A stretch of 64,000 bases of DNA from the NCBI RefSeq assembly GCF_014268455.2, contig NZ_CP077085.1, forward strand, positions 1,426,001-1,490,000, given 5' to 3'. The notes beneath the pieces are model-generated. The model did not search any database, was not told the DNA's origin, and saw nothing but the letters and a program-made list of their open reading frames with translations. Source of the DNA: Pseudomonas shahriarae. Its GTDB lineage: Bacteria > Pseudomonadota > Gammaproteobacteria > Pseudomonadales > Pseudomonadaceae. A program made the translations under genes and the position numbers. Of the stretch, positions 19,075 to 27,407 are shown one piece after another (the stretch's first letter is position 1; every line of letters begins with the position of its first letter).

Positions 19075-19959
19075 TCAGGGCAGCGGCGTTTCGCTGAAAA
19101 ACCTCGGGTTGTCCTTGAGGTACCGCTCGCGCATCAGCGGGTCCAGCCCGTTGGCGTAGGTCTGGCGCAACGTCTCCTGGGGAATATTCTGCAACTCGCG
19201 ATTGATATGGCTAATGGCCTCGCGCCCCATCGGGGTGTCCGAGCAACCGATATGAATCCGCTGATAGCGCGCCGTGCCCTTGATCGGATAGAACACCAGG
19301 TCTTGCGGATCAATACCCTGTTGCGCTGCCTGGTATCGGATTTCCGTCCAGTAGCCCAACACGGCTTCCAGCCGCCCCAGGCGCTGCATCTGCAGCAAGC
19401 TGCCCAGTGCATCGTTACCGTAATGGGGGGTCAGCTTGAGCGGATCGGCGTGATTCAACTGTTCGTCAACCCCAGGTCCGTAGCTACGCTCGGCGACGAT
19501 TCCAAGACGCATCTGCTGCACATCGAGGAACCTCACCAGATCGAACTGGCCATCCACCACATAGCTTGCCAGGGCGTCCTGCTGGTTGCGGCGAATCGCA
19601 ATGCCATTGCTCAGTACGGCGAACGCCGGTGCGGAAAACACAATGTTCCTGGCCCGCACGGGGGTCCATACCAACGATGGATCGCAGGTGAAGGAGGGCG
19701 TGTTGAGCATTTGCAGGCCTCGGGCGCGATTGACGTGCAGGATCTGGTGGCGATACTGCGGCAGGCGCTCGATCAACAGCGGCAGCAGTTTATCGACGCT
19801 GCCCTGGCCCTTTTGCGGGCCATCGAAAATGGTCATCGGTGGCAGGTCACGCACCAGCCAGGTCAGGGTGTCCTGTGCCTGGCTCGAGAGCGGCAGCATC
19901 CCCAGCAGCGGGGCGATGAGCCATAGGCGCCGCAACGCCCTGATAAAACGGCCGGCCAT
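19075..19959 (-). CDS. periplasmic solute-binding-like protein (TIGR02285-like)
   Basis: The 294-residue protein has a signal peptide (MAGRFIRALRRLWLIAPLLGMLPLSSQAQ). It continues with TLTWLVRDLPPMTIFDGPQKGQG, typical of SBP_bac_3-like proteins of the TIGR02285 group. No ABC permease or ATPase is nearby, so it is probably an orphan binding protein or sensor rather than part of a transporter. It starts 25 bases after the CoA-transferase stop and may share its transcript. Ligand unknown. Confidence 0.72.
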   Translation of the reverse strand: MAGRFIRALRRLWLIAPLLGMLPLSSQAQDTLTWLVRDLPPMTIFDGPQKGQGSVDKLLPLLIERLPQYRHQILHVNRARGLQMLNTPSFTCDPSLVWTPVRARNIVFSAPAFAVLSNGIAIRRNQQDALASYVVDGQFDLVRFLDVQQMRLGIVAERSYGPGVDEQLNHADPLKLTPHYGNDALGSLLQMQRLGRLEAVLGYWTEIRYQAAQQGIDPQDLVFYPIKGTARYQRIHIGCSDTPMGREAISHINRELQNIPQETLRQTYANGLDPLMRERYLKDNPRFFSETPLP

Positions 19960-19984
19960 TATCTTGAGAGTGCTCCACGGGGCA

Positions 19985-21184
19985 TCAGATCGCGCCATCC
20001 TTGCGCAAACGGGCCACGGCGTCGCTGTCGTAGCCCAGGGATTGCAGAACCACGGCATTGTGTTCGCCCAGCTCTGGCCCGACCCACTCGCAACTGCCTG
20101 GGGTGTCCGAGAGCTTGGGCACGATGCCGGGCATCTTGAAATCCTTGCCGTCGGGCAACTGGGCCTTGAGGAACATTTCCCGGGCGAGGTATTGCGGGTC
20201 GCCCAGCATATCTTCGGCGCTGTAAATCCGGCTGGCAGGCACTTCGGCCTGGTTCAACTGCGCCACCACCTGGGCCAGTGGCAAGCTGTTGACCCAGCGG
20301 TCGATTACGCCGTACAGCTCGTCGCGCCGGCTATCGCGGCCATCATTGCTGGCCAGTTGTGGGTCATTGGCCAGGTCTTCACGGCCAATGGTCAGCATGA
20401 AGCGCTTGAAGATTGCATCGCCATTGGCGCCAATCTGCACATGCTTGCCATCGGCGGTGGTATGGATTGATGACGGGGTAATGCCCGGCATGATGTTGCC
20501 GGTGCGCTCGCGGATAAACCCGAACACATCGAACTCGGGGATCATGCTTTCCATCATCGCGAAGATCGCTTCATACAGCGCCACATCCACCACTTGACCG
20601 AGGCCGCCGTTGACCTCGCGATGGCGCAGGGCCATGAGCGCGCCAATCACCGCCCACAGCGCGGCGATGGAGTCGCCGATGGAAATCCCGGTGCGCACCG
20701 GCGGGCGGTCTTCGAAGCCGGTGATGTAGCGCAGGCCACCCATGGATTCACCGACCGCGCCGAAGCCCGGTTGATCCTTCATCGGCCCGGTCTGGCCAAA
20801 GCCCGAGAGCCGTACCATTACCAGCTTGGGGTTGAGGGCGTGCAGGGTGTCCCAGCTCAGGCCGAGTTTTTCCAGGACGCCGGGGCGGAAATTCTCGATC
20901 AGGATGTCGGCGTCTGCCAGCAACTGCTTGAGGATCGCCAGCCCCTCGGGATGCTTGAGGTTGAGGGTCAGGGACTGTTTATTGCGTGCCTGGACAAACC
21001 ACCACAGCGACGTGCCTTCATACAGCTTGCGCCATTTGCGCAGCGGGTCGCCGCCGTCGGGGGATTCGACCTTGATCACTTGGGCACCGAACTCGGCGCA
21101 GATGCGCGAGGCGAACGGACCGGCGATCAGGGTGCCCAGTTCGATGACTTTCAGGCCGGCGAGCGGTTTGGCGGTAAACGACAT
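19985..21184 (-). CDS. CaiB/BaiF family CoA-transferase
   Basis: The 399-residue class III CoA-transferase has the N-terminal PLAGLKVIELGTLIAGPFASRICAEFGAQVIKVE and the conserved aspartate region DILIENFRPGVLEKLGL. GFGQTGP and a GDSIAALWAV segment follow. It moves CoA between carboxylic acids, by analogy with formyl-CoA or succinyl-CoA:glutarate transferases; the substrate is not evident. An AGGATCC-type ribosome-binding site precedes ATG 21184. Upstream in-frame codons are non-conserved. Confidence 0.88.
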   Translation of the reverse strand: MSFTAKPLAGLKVIELGTLIAGPFASRICAEFGAQVIKVESPDGGDPLRKWRKLYEGTSLWWFVQARNKQSLTLNLKHPEGLAILKQLLADADILIENFRPGVLEKLGLSWDTLHALNPKLVMVRLSGFGQTGPMKDQPGFGAVGESMGGLRYITGFEDRPPVRTGISIGDSIAALWAVIGALMALRHREVNGGLGQVVDVALYEAIFAMMESMIPEFDVFGFIRERTGNIMPGITPSSIHTTADGKHVQIGANGDAIFKRFMLTIGREDLANDPQLASNDGRDSRRDELYGVIDRWVNSLPLAQVVAQLNQAEVPASRIYSAEDMLGDPQYLAREMFLKAQLPDGKDFKMPGIVPKLSDTPGSCEWVGPELGEHNAVVLQSLGYDSDAVARLRKDGAI

Positions 21185-21331
21185 GAGGATCCTTACTAAC
21201 GCAGGAAGGTATGTATTGCCTTTTAACATAGGCGAGTGCTGCAGGGATAAGGATGATGCAGCGCAGGATTCGTTGAATGACCCCGCCATCGGTTAGACTG
21301 GCCGCCTTTCCCTGTCTCTAGAAGTCCGTTC

Positions 21332-21874
21332 ATGGCCCAGCCGTCCACGACCTACAAGTTTGAACTCAACCTGACCGACCTCGATCGTTCGGTGTACGAG
21401 AGCGTCAAGCAAACCATCGCCCGTCACCCCTCGGAAACCGAAGAACGCATGACCGTGCGTTTGCTGGCCTACGCCCTTTGGTACAACGAGCAGTTGTCGT
21501 TTGGTCGCGGACTGTCAGATGTAGACGAACCAGCCCTGTGGGAAAAAAGCCTGGATGATCGGGTTTTGCACTGGATCGAAGTCGGCCAGCCCGATGCCGA
21601 CCGCCTGACCTGGTGTTCGCGCCGTACCGAACGTACCAGCTTGCTGGCCTACGGCAGCCTGCGGGTGTGGGAAGGCAAGGTGGTGCCGGTGGCCAACAAC
21701 CTGAAAAACGTGCATATCGCCGCCGTGCCCCAGGAAATTCTGGAAACCCTGGCCAAGGACATGCCCCGGGTGATCAAGTGGGATGTGATGATCAGCGAAG
21801 GCACGATTTTCGTCACCGATGACCGCGGCCAGCACGAAGTGCAACTGCAGTGGCTGGTCGGCGAACGCGGCTGA
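21332..21874 (+). CDS. YaeQ family protein
   Basis: The 180-residue protein is YaeQ-like: KFELNLTDLDRSVYESVKQTIARHPSETEERMTVRLLAYAL and the later IEVGQPDADRLTWCSRR are characteristic. YaeQ has a PD-(D/E)XK nuclease-like fold. It has been linked to suppression of rfaH transcription-elongation defects in E. coli, but its mechanism is unsettled. It is a single gene before recJ, separated by a REP cluster. Confidence 0.9.
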   Translation: MAQPSTTYKFELNLTDLDRSVYESVKQTIARHPSETEERMTVRLLAYALWYNEQLSFGRGLSDVDEPALWEKSLDDRVLHWIEVGQPDADRLTWCSRRTERTSLLAYGSLRVWEGKVVPVANNLKNVHIAAVPQEILETLAKDMPRVIKWDVMISEGTIFVTDDRGQHEVQLQWLVGERG

Positions 21875-21891
21875 TCCTGTCAGGACGGGTT

Positions 21892-22058
21892 TGTGTGGGA
21901 GCTGGCTTGCCCAGTTAAGCGAAGGCAATCTTCAAAGCAGCGAAGATCACATGTGGGAGCGGGCTTGCTCGCGAAGACGTCGGCCCAGCAAGCATTGATG
22001 TTGACTGACCCACTGCTTTCGCGAGCAAGCCCGCTCCCACACAAGCCCGCTCCCACAT
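21892..22058. repeat. REP cluster
   Basis: At least four REP cores occur in 167 bases: TGTGGGAGCTGGCTTGCC, TGTGGGAGCGGGCTTGCTCG, its complement, and GCCCGCTCCCACA. The middle pair forms a large inverted repeat around about 50 bases. The element fills the YaeQ-recJ gap. Confidence 0.75.
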
Positions 22059-22123
22059 TTGATGTTTGTCGTTACTCATAGTGTTTTTTAACCGTTGTAT
22101 TGCACAGAAGCCCCCATCACCCC

Positions 22124-23833
22124 ATGCGCATCGATCCCCGCCCATTGCCCGCTGTCCTGCCGTTCCTCGGTGAATTGCCACCGTTGCTGACCCGTCTCTA
22201 CGCCGCCCGTGGCGTGACCTCGCAGGATGAGCTGGATAAAAGCCTGGCGCGGCTGATTCCCTATCAGCAGCTCAAAGGGATTGAGGCTGCCGTGGATTTG
22301 CTGGTGACGGCCCTGGAGCAGCGCCAGCGCATCCTGATCGTCGGCGACTTCGACGCCGATGGCGCCACCGCCAGCACCGTGGGCACCCTCGGCCTGCGCC
22401 TGCTCGGGGCGGCCCATGTGGATTACCTGGTGCCCAACCGCTTCGAATACGGCTACGGCCTGACCCCGGAAATCGTCGCCGTGGCCTTGCAGCGCGAGCC
22501 GCACTTGCTGATTACCGTGGACAACGGCATCTCCAGTGTCGAGGGTGTGGCGGCGGCGAAGGCGGCGGGTCTCAAGGTGCTGGTCACCGACCACCACTTG
22601 CCCGGCGATGAACTGCCGGCAGCCGATGCCATCGTCAACCCGAACCAGCCCGGTTGCGGGTTCCCCAGCAAGGCCCTGGCGGGCGTCGGGGTGATTTTCT
22701 ACGTGCTGATGGCCCTGCGCGCGCGCCTGCGCAGCCTGGGCTGGTACGACAAGCAGCCGCAGCCCAATATCGGCGAGTTGCTCGACCTGGTGGCCCTGGG
22801 CAGCGTGGCCGACGTGGTGCCGCTGGATGCCAACAACCGCATCCTGGTCCATCAAGGCCTGGAGCGGATCCGCGCCGGGCGTGCGCGGCCGGGGATCAAG
22901 GCGATCCTGGAAGTGGCCAAGCGCGACCACGCACGTATCACCTCAACCGACCTGGGTTTTATCCTCGGCCCACGGCTGAATGCGGCCGGGCGCCTGGATG
23001 ACATGAGCCTGGGCATCGAATGCCTGCTCACCAGCGACTTCGCCCTGGCCCGGGAAATGGCCGCGCAGTTGGACGGCATGAACCAGGACCGCAAAGCCAT
23101 CGAGCAGGGCATGCAGCGCGAGGCCCTGGCCCAGCTCAAGGACTTGCCGGTGGAGTCGATGCCATTTGGTCTGTGCCTGTTCGACCCGGAATGGCACCAG
23201 GGTGTGATCGGGATTCTCGCCTCGCGTATGAAAGAGCGCTATTTCCGCCCGACCATTGCCTTTGCCGATGCCGGTGATGGCCTGCTCAAGGGCTCCGGGC
23301 GTTCGGTGCCGGGCTTTCATATCCGTGATGCCCTGGCAGTGGTGGCCAGCCAGCACCCGAACCTGATCGCCAAGTACGGCGGCCACGCCATGGCGGCGGG
23401 CCTGACCTTGCCTGAAGCCAACTTCCCGTTGTTCGCCGAAGCCTTCGACGCCGAAGTGCGCCGGCAACTGCGTGAAGAAGACCTGACGGGGCGCCTGTTG
23501 TCCGATGGCACCCTGGCGGTGGAAGAGTTCCACCTGGAACTGGCCCGTGCCCTGCGCAACGCCGGGCCCTGGGGCCAGCACTTTCCCGAGCCGTTGTTTC
23601 ATGGGGTGTTTCAACTGGTGGAGCAGCGGGTGGTGGGCGAGCGGCACCTCAAGGTAGTGCTCAAGAGTGAGTGCGGCGCGGTGAAGCTCGATGGCATTGC
23701 CTTTGGCATCGACCGCGAGGTGTGGCCGAACCCGACCATTCGCTGGGTGGAGTTGGCCTACAAGCTCGACGTCAATGAGTTCCGCGGCCAGGAAACCGTG
23801 CAATTGATGATTGCCCACATCGAACCGCGCTGA
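22124..23833 (+). CDS. recJ: single-stranded-DNA-specific exonuclease RecJ
   Basis: The 569-residue 5'-3' ssDNA exonuclease works in recombination and mismatch repair. DHH phosphoesterase motifs are clear: VGDFDADGATAS, VDNGIS, VTDHHLPGDELPAADAIVNPNQ, and the DHHA1 part GSGRSVPGFHIRDAL...YGGHAMAAGLTL. The C-terminal OB-like region follows. ATG 22124 begins the normal MRIDPRPLP N-terminus; a TTG eight codons upstream is less likely. Confidence 0.95.
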   Translation: MRIDPRPLPAVLPFLGELPPLLTRLYAARGVTSQDELDKSLARLIPYQQLKGIEAAVDLLVTALEQRQRILIVGDFDADGATASTVGTLGLRLLGAAHVDYLVPNRFEYGYGLTPEIVAVALQREPHLLITVDNGISSVEGVAAAKAAGLKVLVTDHHLPGDELPAADAIVNPNQPGCGFPSKALAGVGVIFYVLMALRARLRSLGWYDKQPQPNIGELLDLVALGSVADVVPLDANNRILVHQGLERIRAGRARPGIKAILEVAKRDHARITSTDLGFILGPRLNAAGRLDDMSLGIECLLTSDFALAREMAAQLDGMNQDRKAIEQGMQREALAQLKDLPVESMPFGLCLFDPEWHQGVIGILASRMKERYFRPTIAFADAGDGLLKGSGRSVPGFHIRDALAVVASQHPNLIAKYGGHAMAAGLTLPEANFPLFAEAFDAEVRRQLREEDLTGRLLSDGTLAVEEFHLELARALRNAGPWGQHFPEPLFHGVFQLVEQRVVGERHLKVVLKSECGAVKLDGIAFGIDREVWPNPTIRWVELAYKLDVNEFRGQETVQLMIAHIEPR

Positions 23834-23907
23834 ACCCTGTGCAATCCCCGGTTGTCGACTAGTCTCTAAGCACTGTGTGATTGGTCTTGTGACCTTGTCT
23901 GTTTTTT

Positions 23908-23930
23908 AGCCCGAAGGGGACGGGCCTTTC
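23908..23930 (+). terminator. hairpin after recJ
   Basis: AGCCCG-AAGGGGA-CGGGCCT followed by TTCATCTTCTC, with T-run GTTTTTT before it, so it may work in either direction. Confidence 0.5.
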
Positions 23931-24003
23931 ATCTTCTCGTCACGCGTACCGGTCAGACAGAACCCTGGAGCCAATGCCCACCGGATACGAGAAGAGGTGC
24001 CCC

Positions 24004-25113
24004 ATGAGTCTGTTGCTTGAACCCTATACCCTGCGCCAATTGACCCTGCTCAACCGCATTGCCGTATCGCCGATGTGCCAGTACTCCGCCGTCGATGGGC
24101 TGGCCAACGACTGGCACCTGGTGCACCTGGGCAGCCGCGCCGTTGGCGGCGCCGGGCTGATTTTCAGCGAAGCCACCGCCGTTACTGCCGATGGCCGCAT
24201 CACCGCCCAGGACCTGGGCCTGTGGAACGATGCCCAGATTGAGCCGCTGCAGCGCATCACACGCTTTATCAGCGCCCAGGGCGCGGTGGCGGGTATTCAA
24301 CTGGCCCACGCCGGGCGCAAGGCCAGCACCCATCGGCCGTGGATCGGCAAGCATGGCAGCGTCAAGCCCGAAGACGGTGGCTGGGTGCCTGTTGGCCCTT
24401 CGCCGATAGCCTTCGACCCTCAGCACACCGCCCCCCGGCAGCTCGATGAGGGGCAAATCCAGCAGGTGATCAGCGACTTTGTGGCGGCCGCCAAGCGTGC
24501 CCTGACCGCCGGTTTCGAAGTGGTGGAAATCCATGCGGCCCATGGTTATCTGCTGCATCAATTTCTTTCGCCTCTGAGCAATCAGCGCCAGGATCAATAT
24601 GGCGGTTCCTTTGAAAACCGCATCCGCCTGGTGCTGCAAGTCACCCAGGCGGTGCGCGATGTGTGGCCGCAAGAGCTGCCGCTGTTTGTACGCGTCTCGG
24701 CCACCGACTGGGTGGAAGACGGCTGGAACCCCGACGAAACCGTGGAACTGGCGCGCCGCCTGAAAGACCTGGGCGTGGACCTGATCGACGTGTCCTCCGG
24801 TGGCACCGCCGCCAATGCCGAAATCCCCATCGGCCCCGGTTATCAAACGCGCTTTGCCGAGCGCGTGCGCAAGGAATCCGGCATGGCCACCGGCACGGTC
24901 GGGATGATTACCGAACCGGCCCAGGCCGAGCATATTCTGCGCACCTGCCAGGCCGATATCATCTTCCTGGCCCGGGAACTGCTGCGTGATCCGTACTGGC
25001 CGCTGCACGCCGATGACGACCTGGGCGGCCGCAAGGCGACCTGGCCGGCGCAGTACCAGCGGGCTACCCACCGCGACCAGCCGATCCATGAGTCGGATTT
25101 GCGCAACAAGTAA
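24004..25113 (+). CDS. old yellow enzyme (XenA/YqjM-type alkene reductase)
   Basis: The 369-residue FMN-dependent NAD(P)H:flavin oxidoreductase has C25 and Y27 (SPMCQYSA), the usual active-site pair of the thermophilic-like OYE class. It also has the HAGRKAS strand, VVEIHAAHGYLLHQFLSPLSN with the substrate-binding His, and DLIDVSSGG. It reduces activated C=C bonds or nitro compounds. AAGAGG precedes the ATG at 24004, so the longer frame from 23974 is unlikely. It is monocistronic, and its physiological substrate is unknown. Confidence 0.9.
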   Translation: MSLLLEPYTLRQLTLLNRIAVSPMCQYSAVDGLANDWHLVHLGSRAVGGAGLIFSEATAVTADGRITAQDLGLWNDAQIEPLQRITRFISAQGAVAGIQLAHAGRKASTHRPWIGKHGSVKPEDGGWVPVGPSPIAFDPQHTAPRQLDEGQIQQVISDFVAAAKRALTAGFEVVEIHAAHGYLLHQFLSPLSNQRQDQYGGSFENRIRLVLQVTQAVRDVWPQELPLFVRVSATDWVEDGWNPDETVELARRLKDLGVDLIDVSSGGTAANAEIPIGPGYQTRFAERVRKESGMATGTVGMITEPAQAEHILRTCQADIIFLARELLRDPYWPLHADDDLGGRKATWPAQYQRATHRDQPIHESDLRNK

Positions 25114-25138
25114 CCCCTCCAGCCGCTGGCCCGCCGGG

Positions 25139-26320
25139 TCAGCGGGCCTCACGTCGCCACTGTGGCCAGGCCAGCAACGTCGCGGCCCGCAACAACCACT
25201 CGAATGGCCCATAGGGATGGCGGCGTAGCCAGTGCGCGCTCAACCCCATTTGCAGGATAAAAATCGCGGCCGCCATGGGGAGCAGCAACCAGGGCTCGAC
25301 CTGATTGACCCAGCCCGCACCGTAGCCGGTGAATAACAGCCCGAGGACCATGGATTGCATGAGGTAATTGCTCAAGGCCATCTTGCCCAGCGGCGCCAGG
25401 CACGCACACAGCCTTGCGCCAGTGGCGGTGTTGAACAGCGCCAGCATCCCTAGGCAATAGGTGGCAGTCAGCAGCGGTGCTGTCAGTTGGCCGAGGCCGA
25501 AGGCAAAGGTTTCCAGGCCGCCGCCTGGTCTGTAAGCGGCGGTCAGGGCGTAGACCAGCGCACCGAGCAGGCCCAGTGGGGCGGTCATTAGCAGCAGACG
25601 CCGGGTACGGGGTGCCCAGGCCTGTGAAGAGGCCAGCCACTGCTGGCGCCCGGCGGCGTAACCGAACAGGAACATCGCCAGGGCGCTGGGCCCTTGCAAT
25701 AGCCATAACGCAGGCACCGTGGCCCATACTTCCCGGCTGTGAAATTGCACGGTCTGCAGGGCTCCGGCGGAAAATGCCGCGAGTTTTGCCTGGGCCTCGC
25801 CATGGCCAGTGCCGATCCATTGCCCTTCCAGGCCCTGTAAGACACCCAGCACCATCCACAATGAACAAGCGACCACCACCAGACCGATAGCCCACCGCCG
25901 GGCGCGGGCCGCTGACAGGTTGCGGGCGGCCAGCAGCACCAGGCCCAACAGGGCATAAGTCGAGAGAATCTCGCCGTAATACAACAGCGCGCCATGGGCC
26001 AGGCCGAGTATCAACAGGGCCAGTTGCCGGCGCAGCATGCGTGGGACGAATGCTGCTTCGGCACGTTCGGCGGCGGCCATTTGCAGGGTGAAGCTGTAGC
26101 CAAACAGAAAGGAAAACAGCAGGTAGAACTTGGTCTCGAACAACCACGCCACCAGCAGCCGCACCCCGTGATCGAGCACGCTGGCGTAGGTCGGGTTGCT
26201 GGAGGTCGAAGCGTAGTAGGGATCGGCAAAGGCCCAGATATTGACGCTGAGAATGCCGAACAAGGCAAACCCGCGCAGCGCATCGACCTGGACCAAGCGC
26301 GCGTTGGCCGTGGCTGGCAT
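25139..26320 (-). CDS. DUF418 family membrane protein (YeiB-like)
   Basis: The 393-residue integral membrane protein has about ten hydrophobic segments. The N-terminal VDALRGFALFGILSVNIWAF and the C-terminal LGKMALSNYLMQSM..ALWLRRHPYGPFEWLLRAAT-like region mark the DUF418/YeiB family. Its function is unknown, with transport or acyl transfer both suggested for relatives. Its ATG is almost immediately after the TetR stop (TGAGCATG), so the two are co-transcribed and translationally coupled. Confidence 0.85.
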   Translation of the reverse strand: MPATANARLVQVDALRGFALFGILSVNIWAFADPYYASTSSNPTYASVLDHGVRLLVAWLFETKFYLLFSFLFGYSFTLQMAAAERAEAAFVPRMLRRQLALLILGLAHGALLYYGEILSTYALLGLVLLAARNLSAARARRWAIGLVVVACSLWMVLGVLQGLEGQWIGTGHGEAQAKLAAFSAGALQTVQFHSREVWATVPALWLLQGPSALAMFLFGYAAGRQQWLASSQAWAPRTRRLLLMTAPLGLLGALVYALTAAYRPGGGLETFAFGLGQLTAPLLTATYCLGMLALFNTATGARLCACLAPLGKMALSNYLMQSMVLGLLFTGYGAGWVNQVEPWLLLPMAAAIFILQMGLSAHWLRRHPYGPFEWLLRAATLLAWPQWRREAR

Positions 26321-26322
26321 GC

Positions 26323-26934
26323 TCAACGCCCCTGCAGTAGGTGAACCACCAGGCCCCGCAGGACCGTGGTCTGCTGCTCGGGGTGAAAGTCCGGGTCGGC
26401 CGCCACCCGGGCGAACATGCCATCGATCAAGGCCGCCAGCCAGTTGGCTGCTTCGGGCACGCTCAGCGCGGTGTGCAATTGCCCGGCCTGGTCAGCCGCC
26501 CGTACCAGGGCTTCCAGGCCGTCACGCAAGGTGCGGTCATTGGCCTTCACCAGGCGCGCCACGGCTTCGTCACGATGGCCCAGGGCCGAGATCTCCAGCG
26601 CCAGGCCGGCGTAGTGGCGGTCGCAGGCCAATTGGCAGACCTGATCGAGGAAAGCCAGTAACTGCGCCATCGGATTAGCCGCCTTGGCCAACGGCGCCAT
26701 GGCCTGTTGGATCTGTGCGCCTTCACGGGCCACCAGCGCCAGCAGCACCTCGTGCTTGCTGGCGAAATAGTGGAACAAATTGCCCGCGCTCATACCGGCC
26801 CGGGCACAGATATCAGCGGTGCGCGTGGCGACAAAACCGGCCTCGGCAAAACACTGGGACGCGGCATCCAGCAGGGCCATGCGTTTGCTTTCGCGTTGCT
26901 GGGGGTCAGGGGTGCGCATGCCTGCCTCATTCAT
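26323..26934 (-). CDS. TetR/AcrR-family regulator of the DUF418 gene
   Basis: The 203-residue protein has an N-terminal TetR helix-turn-helix (LLDAASQCFAEAGFVATRTADICARAGMSAGNLFHYFASKHEVLLALV) and a variable ligand-binding C-terminus. It heads a two-gene unit with the DUF418 protein and has a 20-bp palindrome just before its start, so it probably represses its own operon. ATG 26934 is chosen; GTG 26949 would lie inside the palindrome and ATG 26919 is also possible. Confidence 0.85.
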   Translation of the reverse strand: MNEAGMRTPDPQQRESKRMALLDAASQCFAEAGFVATRTADICARAGMSAGNLFHYFASKHEVLLALVAREGAQIQQAMAPLAKAANPMAQLLAFLDQVCQLACDRHYAGLALEISALGHRDEAVARLVKANDRTLRDGLEALVRAADQAGQLHTALSVPEAANWLAALIDGMFARVAADPDFHPEQQTTVLRGLVVHLLQGR

Positions 26935-26935
26935 T

Positions 26936-26955
26936 AATTGAGTGGTCACTCAATT
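26936..26955. promoter_or_regulatory. palindromic operator of the TetR-DUF418 operon
   Basis: AATTGAGTG-GT-CACTCAATT is a perfect palindrome with nine-base arms, touching the TetR start codon. The TGAGTG..CACTCA core resembles operators of many TetR regulators. Confidence 0.75.
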
Positions 26956-27172
26956 TATAAGGCGTAAGAATTACCTGCAAGCTTTTTGCTTCGAGATCAT
27001 TATTTAAGTGAATACTCTAAAAAAATCTCACAAGCGCCAGGATAGTTTCTACGCTTGAAGTAAGACGGCTTCTGGCCCAGGAAGTCAGTCTGTTTACGCG
27101 CTGAGGCATTGCACTTCGCGGACAGGGTTATGGGCATCGGGAGTTGTTGTTTATCACACGGAGAAACAGTCC

Positions 27173-27358
27173 ATGGTCAAGTCCATTGGTGTCGCAGGGG
27201 TTCTGGTGCTTTTTTTCAGCCGCAAGCTGTCGTTGCATGGCCGCCGGTTGAGCTCGGACGAGGCGCAGTTGCTAGAGCAGTACCGTGCCTTGACCGAAAA
27301 CGATCAAATTGCAATGCGTTATTTGATTGGTGCGATGAGGAGTATTTCGCGTTTTTGA
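27173..27358 (+). CDS. small conserved-looking hypothetical protein
   Basis: The protein has 61 residues. It starts with a short hydrophobic stretch (GVAGVLVLFF) and then a basic amphipathic region (RRLSSDEAQLLEQYRALTENDQIAMRYLIGAMRS). The second half resembles the helical tail often seen after helix-turn-helix domains. GGAG lies 8 bases before the ATG, which supports translation. It is isolated between the TetR operator region and opgD. Function unknown; a membrane-anchored microprotein is one possibility. Confidence 0.6.
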   Translation: MVKSIGVAGVLVLFFSRKLSLHGRRLSSDEAQLLEQYRALTENDQIAMRYLIGAMRSISRF

Positions 27359-27370
27359 ACCGGGTGGGGG

Positions 27371-27400
27371 CGTTCCCACGCCGCAATGAGCGTGGGAACG
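27371..27400. repeat. 30-bp palindrome between convergent genes
   Basis: CGTTCCCACG and CGTGGGAACG are perfect ten-base arms around a ten-base loop. It is a widespread intergenic palindrome type in pseudomonads, and here it may act as a two-way transcription stop between the microprotein gene and opgD. Confidence 0.65.
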
Positions 27401-27407
27401 TTGGGCA

